Under the pieces are notes generated by a model that was given only the letters and a program-made list of their open reading frames with translations, ran no database searches and was not told the DNA's origin. Position numbers and translations under genes: made by a program. This document shows, in pieces, positions 7,514-10,656 of a stretch of DNA of 10,656 bases (the first letter of the stretch is position 1; the number at the start of each line of letters is the position of its first letter). Source of the DNA: Acidobacteriota bacterium (GTDB taxonomy: Bacteria > Acidobacteriota > Vicinamibacteria > Vicinamibacterales > Fen-181); contig PMKG01000302.1 of NCBI GenBank assembly GCA_003157675.1, positions 2,645 to 13,300 on the forward strand. Direction: 5' to 3'.

Positions 7514-7539
7514 GCCAGCCGTCAGCAGGCACGGCTGGC
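7514..7539. repeat. Perfect 9-bp stem-loop in the divergent region
   Basis: GCCAGCCGT (7514-7522) and ACGGCTGGC (7531-7539) form a perfect 9-bp stem with an 8-nt loop. No T-run follows on either strand, so it is not a standard intrinsic terminator. It lies about 200 nt upstream of the molybdopterin-protein start and could sit in that operon's 5' leader. It does not match any riboswitch that I can recognise. Confidence 0.6.
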
Positions 7540-7670
7540 GCGCGCGTCGCGATGCCGGAGAGGGGTTTCAACCGGGTCGTCGACTGTGGTGAGCCATCCG
7601 GGGGATACGAGGAGGACGAGGCCGACGGGCGATGACGGAGCCGGAGGGCTGACGTCGCCGCCGGGTAGTT

Positions 7671-7686
7671 TGTGGCAAGATTCACA
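7671..7686. promoter_or_regulatory. CRP/FNR-family-like operator candidate
   Basis: TGTGG-N6-TCACA matches the CRP consensus TGTGA-N6-TCACA at 9 of 10 positions. It lies 114 bp before the response-regulator ATG and about 360 bp from the redox operon start. A site this size can arise by chance, and no adjacent promoter is clear. Confidence 0.35.
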
Positions 7687-7799
7687 AGCTCACCAACGGC
7701 GCCGAGTCTATCCGAAATGGGGGCTTCCGGGCAACAAATCGCGGCGCTTGTCTCGGCACCCGCGAAGTGCGATGATGGCTCGCCTGGAGGGCAGCGAAC

Positions 7800-8210
7800 A
7801 TGGCCACGATCCTGATGATCGACGACGATGCCGATCTGGCCGCGGCGCTGAGGGTCCTGCTCGAGGGGAAGGGACACCAGTTCCACACGGCGGCCAACGG
7901 TGAACTCGGGCTGCGCCGCGTGAAGGAGACCGGCCCGGACCTCATCATCCTCGACGTGATGATGGACCGCTACACTGAGGGCTTCCGCGTGGCCCAGCGG
8001 CTGCGCGACAGCTCGGACGACTCCGAGTACGCCGCCTACCGCGAGGTGCCGATCCTCGTGCTCACCGCGGTGCACCGCACGACGTCATTCCGCTTCGGTC
8101 CCAACGAAGACTCGCTGCCAGTCGATGAGTTGCTCGAGAAACCGGTGAGCGCCGACCGCCTGATGGCCACCGTGGAGAGGCTGCTGAGCCGGGCACCAGT
8201 GCGGCCGTAG
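7800..8210 (+). CDS. Single-domain (CheY-like) response regulator
   Basis: 136-residue protein made of a receiver domain only, with no DNA-binding or enzymatic output domain. The acidic pocket is IDDDAD (D8-D10), the phosphoacceptor is D52 in LIILDVMMD, the switch Thr is T89 in ILVLTAV, and the conserved Lys is K114 in LLEKPVS. An expanded segment between beta-3 and beta-4 (about residues 56-82, rich in R, D, S and Y) makes it longer than minimal CheY. GGAGG lies 9 nt before the ATG. It is followed 16 nt later by a histidine kinase gene and surely shares its transcript. Signalling would go through protein-protein contact or onward phosphotransfer. It is transcribed away from the hydrogenase-like operon, so a link to that operon is possible but unproven. 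Confidence 0.92.
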   Translation: MATILMIDDDADLAAALRVLLEGKGHQFHTAANGELGLRRVKETGPDLIILDVMMDRYTEGFRVAQRLRDSSDDSEYAAYREVPILVLTAVHRTTSFRFGPNEDSLPVDELLEKPVSADRLMATVERLLSRAPVRP

Positions 8211-8226
8211 CGCGGAGGTCACGCGC

Positions 8227-8967
8227 ATGGTCAGCCCCAGGCCGACCAGCCAGAACCCGGACGCCGACCGCGCACGCAGCGACCTCGCCCGCTTCCTGCG
8301 CATCGTCACCCACGATTTGCGCCAGCCGATCGCCGCCACGCGGACGATCGCGTCGGTGCTGGCCGACGGCCACGCCGGCCCGCTGCTCCCCTCCCAGGCC
8401 GACCTGGTCACCCGGCTCGAACGGCGCCTCGAGTTCATGCAGGCGCTCGTGGACGATCTGATCGATCTCGCGACGGCCAACGTCGGCTCGGGGGTCGATG
8501 CCGCCCGTTCCGTCACGCCCCTCGGACCAGCGATCGGCGAGGCCTGCGCCCGGAACCAGGCGATCGCGCACGCGGCGGGCGTCGTCGTTCAGTGCGACGA
8601 AGTCGAAGACACGCTGGCCGTCCACGCCGACGCGGCGGACCTCGCCCTCATGCTGGACAACCTGGTTGGCAACGCGGTGAAGTACTCGCCCGGCGGCCGG
8701 GTGCGCGTCTCGGCGGACAGGCTCAGCGACACGGCCCGACTCGTTCTCGCCGACACGGGCATCGGCATTCCCGACGAGGCGCGCACCCACCTGTTCGAGG
8801 AGTTCTTCCGCGCGCCCAACGCCAAGGCGATCGACCCGCTGGGCACGGGCCTGGGACTCGCCATCGTCAAGGCCATCGCCGATCGCTGCCGCCTCACGAT
8901 CGACGTCGAGAGCGCGGAGGGTCGGGGGACGACGGTCACCGTGCTTTTTCCGCTGGCCACCGCCTGA
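8227..8967 (+). CDS. Soluble sensor-less histidine kinase
   Basis: 246 residues with HisKA and HATPase_c domains only. The phosphoacceptor is H29 in IVTHDLRQPI. The N box is LMLDNLVGNAVKYSPGG (N149), G1 is DTGIGIP (about 176-182), the F box is FEEFFR (about 190-195), and G2 is GTGLGLAIVKAI (about 206-217). The N-terminus before the H box is under 30 residues, with no PAS, GAF or transmembrane segment, so the signal must come from a partner protein or from the cognate regulator. GGAGG is 8 nt before the ATG. It is the second gene of a two-gene operon with the upstream response regulator. Catalytic motifs look complete. Confidence 0.92.
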   Translation: MVSPRPTSQNPDADRARSDLARFLRIVTHDLRQPIAATRTIASVLADGHAGPLLPSQADLVTRLERRLEFMQALVDDLIDLATANVGSGVDAARSVTPLGPAIGEACARNQAIAHAAGVVVQCDEVEDTLAVHADAADLALMLDNLVGNAVKYSPGGRVRVSADRLSDTARLVLADTGIGIPDEARTHLFEEFFRAPNAKAIDPLGTGLGLAIVKAIADRCRLTIDVESAEGRGTTVTVLFPLATA

Positions 8968-8982
8968 CGCGTTCCCACCGGG

Positions 8983-9477
8983 TCACCGCATGGCCGCCGC
9001 GAGTTCGTTCGCACACGCCACCACCGCCGCGATCGCCGAGATCCTGTCCACGGAGTTGGTGCCGCGGAACAGTTCGTCGAATAGGCAGCGCAGGACGCCA
9101 GGCCGCCGCGCCTCACCGACGGTGGACACGACGGTCTCCGCTTCCTTCTGAGAGAGGCTCTTCCCTTCCAGCAGTTCGTCGGTCAAACTGATTGAGGTCC
9201 TGACCGTCATCCACGGCGCGGCGTAGGCTTCGGCGAAGACGGTGAAGATCGACTGCGCCAGCACGACGCTCGTGCCGAGCGAGCCTGCGATCGCGGGTTG
9301 GCAGCCGTGGTAAGAGCCCGGGGGCGCCACCGGGGCGATCGCCTTCGACCCCAGCGGTGAGCCAGCCGTCTGTCGGGAGTATTCAGGGGATCGCGGCGAA
9401 TGCGCTGACGGGGACGAGCAGCGGAAGACGGCGGAGGCCGGGACGACGATGGCGCCTGAGAGCGCCGACCGCCACAT
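8983..9477 (-). CDS. Hypothetical protein, start uncertain
   Basis: 164-codon ORF of unknown family, converging on the histidine kinase gene (stops 15 bp apart). The C-terminal half, from about residue 80, has strong third-position G/C bias and protein-like composition (VVLAQSIFTVFAEAY, TDELLEGKSLSQKEAETVV, and an Ala-rich helix at the end). The N-terminal half is rich in Ser, Pro and Arg and less convincing, and no ribosome binding site precedes the ATG at 9475-9477. It may be a genuine small protein starting further in, or the remnant of a longer gene. No membrane protein or enzyme motif is recognised. Confidence 0.4.
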   Translation of the reverse strand: MWRSALSGAIVVPASAVFRCSSPSAHSPRSPEYSRQTAGSPLGSKAIAPVAPPGSYHGCQPAIAGSLGTSVVLAQSIFTVFAEAYAAPWMTVRTSISLTDELLEGKSLSQKEAETVVSTVGEARRPGVLRCLFDELFRGTNSVDRISAIAAVVACANELAAAMR

Positions 9478-9480
9478 GCA

Positions 9481-9504
9481 CGGTCGTCACAAACGTGAGG
9501 ACCG
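9481..9504. repeat. Hairpin/palindrome next to the hypothetical ORF start
   Basis: CGGTC (9481-9485) pairs with GACCG (9500-9504). After a G/G mismatch, TCAC (9487-9490) pairs with GTGA (9495-9498) around an AAAC loop. It ends 3 bp from the proposed minus-strand start at 9477, where it would occlude initiation or serve as an operator. Confidence 0.4.
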
Positions 9505-9728
9505 ATGGTGGCACGCATCCTGCACTATGGATGAGTCGCGAAGACCGGCGCGGGCGCAGCGGCTTCGACATTTCCGAAACGGCTGAAGCCAGCTGAGTTG
9601 CCGACGCCCGTCAGCCCCGCGGGTCAACGGCCGATAACGGATCTGAAATGCCGCTGACCAATCCGGCGCGCGTCCCACATCGGGGTGGATGCCCGCGCGG
9701 GTCGGCGAAGTTCGGACTGCCGGCGTGA

Positions 9729-9747
9729 GGTCACCCAGGCCGTGACC
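9729..9747. repeat. Short stem-loop upstream of the TPR gene
   Basis: GGTCAC (9729-9734) and GTGACC (9742-9747) form a perfect 6-bp stem with a 7-nt loop, 24 nt before the ribosome binding site of the TPR gene. It could be a leader structure or an operator; nothing more can be said from sequence alone. Confidence 0.35.
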
Positions 9748-9784
9748 GGCACGACGGCCCGGGAAGTAGCTGGAGGCGAGCACC

Positions 9785-10324
9785 ATGCCATACAACGTCT
9801 CGCTCGAACCTATCCCGGACGGACCGCGGGCTGACACCTATCAGATGAACGCCGCGCAGCAGGCGTTCCAGTCCATCGACGACGGCGGCACGCTGCAGGG
9901 CCTCTTCGTGCTCGAGAGCTCGCCCGAGTTGAGCGCCATCCCCTCGTGCAACTCCTACCGGGGCTATTGCATCGCCAAGGAGCGCGGACAGTTCCGGGAG
10001 GCGGTCCGCCTCTGCCAGTCGGCCCTTGATGCCGAGCCGCACAACCCCGTCCACTACCTGAACCTGGGTCGCGTCTTCCTCCACGCCGGCGACAAGTCGA
10101 AGGCGATCGCCACCTTCTGGAAGGGCATCTCGAGAGCGCCGGGAGCCGAGCAGGGCGTCACGGTCGCGGCCCCGAGCCAGGGCCACGCCCGGGAGCACGC
10201 GCTGATCCTCGACGAGTTGCGGCGGCTGGGCATCCGGAAGCGGGTCCCGTTCTCGTCGTTGCGCCGAAACCACCCGCTGAACCGCATCGCCGGGAAGTTG
10301 CTCGCGACGTTCGGCGTGCGCTGA
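9785..10324 (+). CDS. Small TPR-repeat protein
   Basis: 179-residue soluble protein with two tandem tetratricopeptide repeats. One covers about residues 58-90 (SYRGYCIAKERGQFREAVRL, then ALDAEPHN). The other covers about 91-121 (PVHYLNLGRVFLHAGDKSKA, then ISRAP). TPRs bind proteins, so this is likely an adaptor; partner and pathway are unknown. The N-terminal 50 residues are acidic and show no signal peptide. The C-terminus is basic (LRRLGIRKRVPFSSLRR, then NHPLNRIAGKLL). GGAGG at 9772-9776 lies 8 nt before the ATG. The gene stands alone between non-coding gaps. Confidence 0.85.
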   Translation: MPYNVSLEPIPDGPRADTYQMNAAQQAFQSIDDGGTLQGLFVLESSPELSAIPSCNSYRGYCIAKERGQFREAVRLCQSALDAEPHNPVHYLNLGRVFLHAGDKSKAIATFWKGISRAPGAEQGVTVAAPSQGHAREHALILDELRRLGIRKRVPFSSLRRNHPLNRIAGKLLATFGVR

Positions 10325-10350
10325 AGGTGGACGAGCCCGCTCGACGGCCC

Positions 10351-10378
10351 TTGACAACCTCCGGGCCGCCATCATACT
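10351..10378 (+). promoter_or_regulatory. Sigma-70-type promoter candidate
   Basis: A perfect TTGACA (10351-10356) is followed after 16 bp by CATACT (10373-10378, 4 of 6 matches to TATAAT). It lies 34 bp before the ATG of the last gene and just after the TPR gene, giving a leader of roughly 25-30 nt. Confidence 0.5.
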
Positions 10379-10412
10379 GATGGTCAGCTACCCGCCCTTG
10401 GGACACCTCCGC

Positions 10413-10656
10413 ATGACCGACGACAAGCCGGCCCAGCCGGCACGACCCGATCAGCGCAACAGCCCGCGCGGCTCCGACGCCGCGGATCCGCTGGCCCAGT
10501 TCCCGACCGAAATCGAGGTGGCCGCCGCGCAGAAGGCCGAGGCACGGGCTCGGGAAGGCCGGAAGGCCCGGAACCGTGAGGCTGCTGTCCCCGCGCCCCT
10601 GCGAGCGTGGTCGAGGGGCTGGCGGTTCCTCCGCGCACTCGCCGCCGGGGTGCTCG
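10413..10656 (+). CDS. Start of an unidentified protein (3' end cut by window edge)
   Basis: 81 codons are visible, open to the window end, from the ATG at 10413. The N-terminal part is hydrophilic and charged (MTDDKPAQPARPDQR, then FPTEIEVAAAQKAEARARE), with many Ala, Arg and Pro. A basic segment with tryptophans follows (LRAWSRGWRFLRALAAGVL), which looks like the edge of a first transmembrane helix. This suggests a membrane-anchored protein with a cytoplasmic N-terminal tail. No clear ribosome binding site precedes the ATG, but a good promoter sits just upstream. Family not recognised. Confidence 0.6.
   Translation, partial: MTDDKPAQPARPDQRNSPRGSDAADPLAQFPTEIEVAAAQKAEARAREGRKARNREAAVPAPLRAWSRGWRFLRALAAGVL

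Larger units (their letters stand above)
7314..7799. promoter_or_regulatory. Divergent intergenic region
   Basis: 486 bp between the minus-strand redox operon and the plus-strand response regulator. It must carry the promoters of both. I find no convincing -35/-10 pair and no sigma-54 site. Weak ORFs cross it on both strands, but they lack a ribosome binding site, conserved-looking sequence, or codon bias above the background GC. It contains a hairpin at 7514-7539 and a CRP-like palindrome at 7671-7686. Confidence 0.5.
9478..9784. other. Gene-free stretch before the TPR gene
   Basis: 307 bp with no supported gene. It holds two hairpins, at 9481-9504 and 9729-9747, and the ribosome binding site GGAGG at 9772-9776 for the following gene. 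I see no clear sigma-70 promoter. Short ORFs across it on both strands look like chance open frames. Confidence 0.5.

Noticed and set aside
7348..7635. 95-codon plus-strand ORF in the divergent region
   Set aside because: No ribosome binding site, third-position GC no better than background, and no recognisable motif.
7675..7689. Possible sigma-54 promoter (GG...GC) upstream of the response regulator
   Set aside because: The spacing between GG and GC is 12 nt instead of the required 10, and the flanking consensus is poor.
9487..9837. 116-codon minus-strand ORF over the TPR gene start
   Set aside because: It overlaps the well-supported TPR gene start, has no ribosome binding site, and looks non-protein-like.

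Overview
The window is high-GC bacterial DNA (about two thirds G+C or more by eye) with dense, tightly packed genes and strong G/C preference at third codon positions. It holds a long minus-strand operon for a membrane-bound redox complex related to [NiFe]-hydrogenases, formate hydrogenlyase and complex I. Facing away from that operon are plus-strand regulatory and hypothetical genes. A soil or sediment bacterium such as an Acidobacteriota (Vicinamibacteria-like) or a similar GC-rich phylum fits the gene content and the style of the intergenic repeats. That assignment is an impression, not a demonstrated result.

Minus-strand operon, read from 7313 down to 1: (1) a molybdopterin-oxidoreductase/formate-dehydrogenase-like iron-sulfur subunit; (2) a HydB/AsrA-like two-cluster [4Fe-4S] protein; (3) a HydG/AsrB-like FAD/NAD(P)/[2Fe-2S] diaphorase; (4) a HycI-type hydrogenase maturation protease; (5) a NuoL/HyfB-like ion-translocating membrane subunit, cut by an in-frame TAG into a 411-codon body and a 75-codon C-terminal piece; (6) a second, HyfB/HycC-like antiporter subunit that runs off the left edge. 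Genes 1-4 are spaced by 12 nt or less, or overlap. A composite palindromic repeat of about 97 bp sits between the two antiporter genes. No hydrogenase large or small subunit lies inside the window. The maturation protease and the HyfB-like subunit suggest they lie beyond the left edge.

The likely scheme, by inference, is that the diaphorase and iron-sulfur subunits exchange electrons with NAD(P)H, the antiporter subunits couple this to proton or sodium movement, and a [NiFe] centre encoded further left completes the complex. The electron-input pair resembles the beta/gamma subunits of group 3b (sulf)hydrogenases, while the membrane arm resembles group 4 enzymes, so the cluster is a module hybrid.

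Plus strand: a 486-bp divergent intergenic region contains a strong hairpin and a CRP/FNR-family-like palindrome. It is followed by a two-gene operon for a single-domain response regulator and a soluble, sensor-less histidine kinase. Next come a minus-strand hypothetical ORF, a small TPR-repeat protein, and the start of a further plus-strand gene behind a good sigma-70-type promoter.
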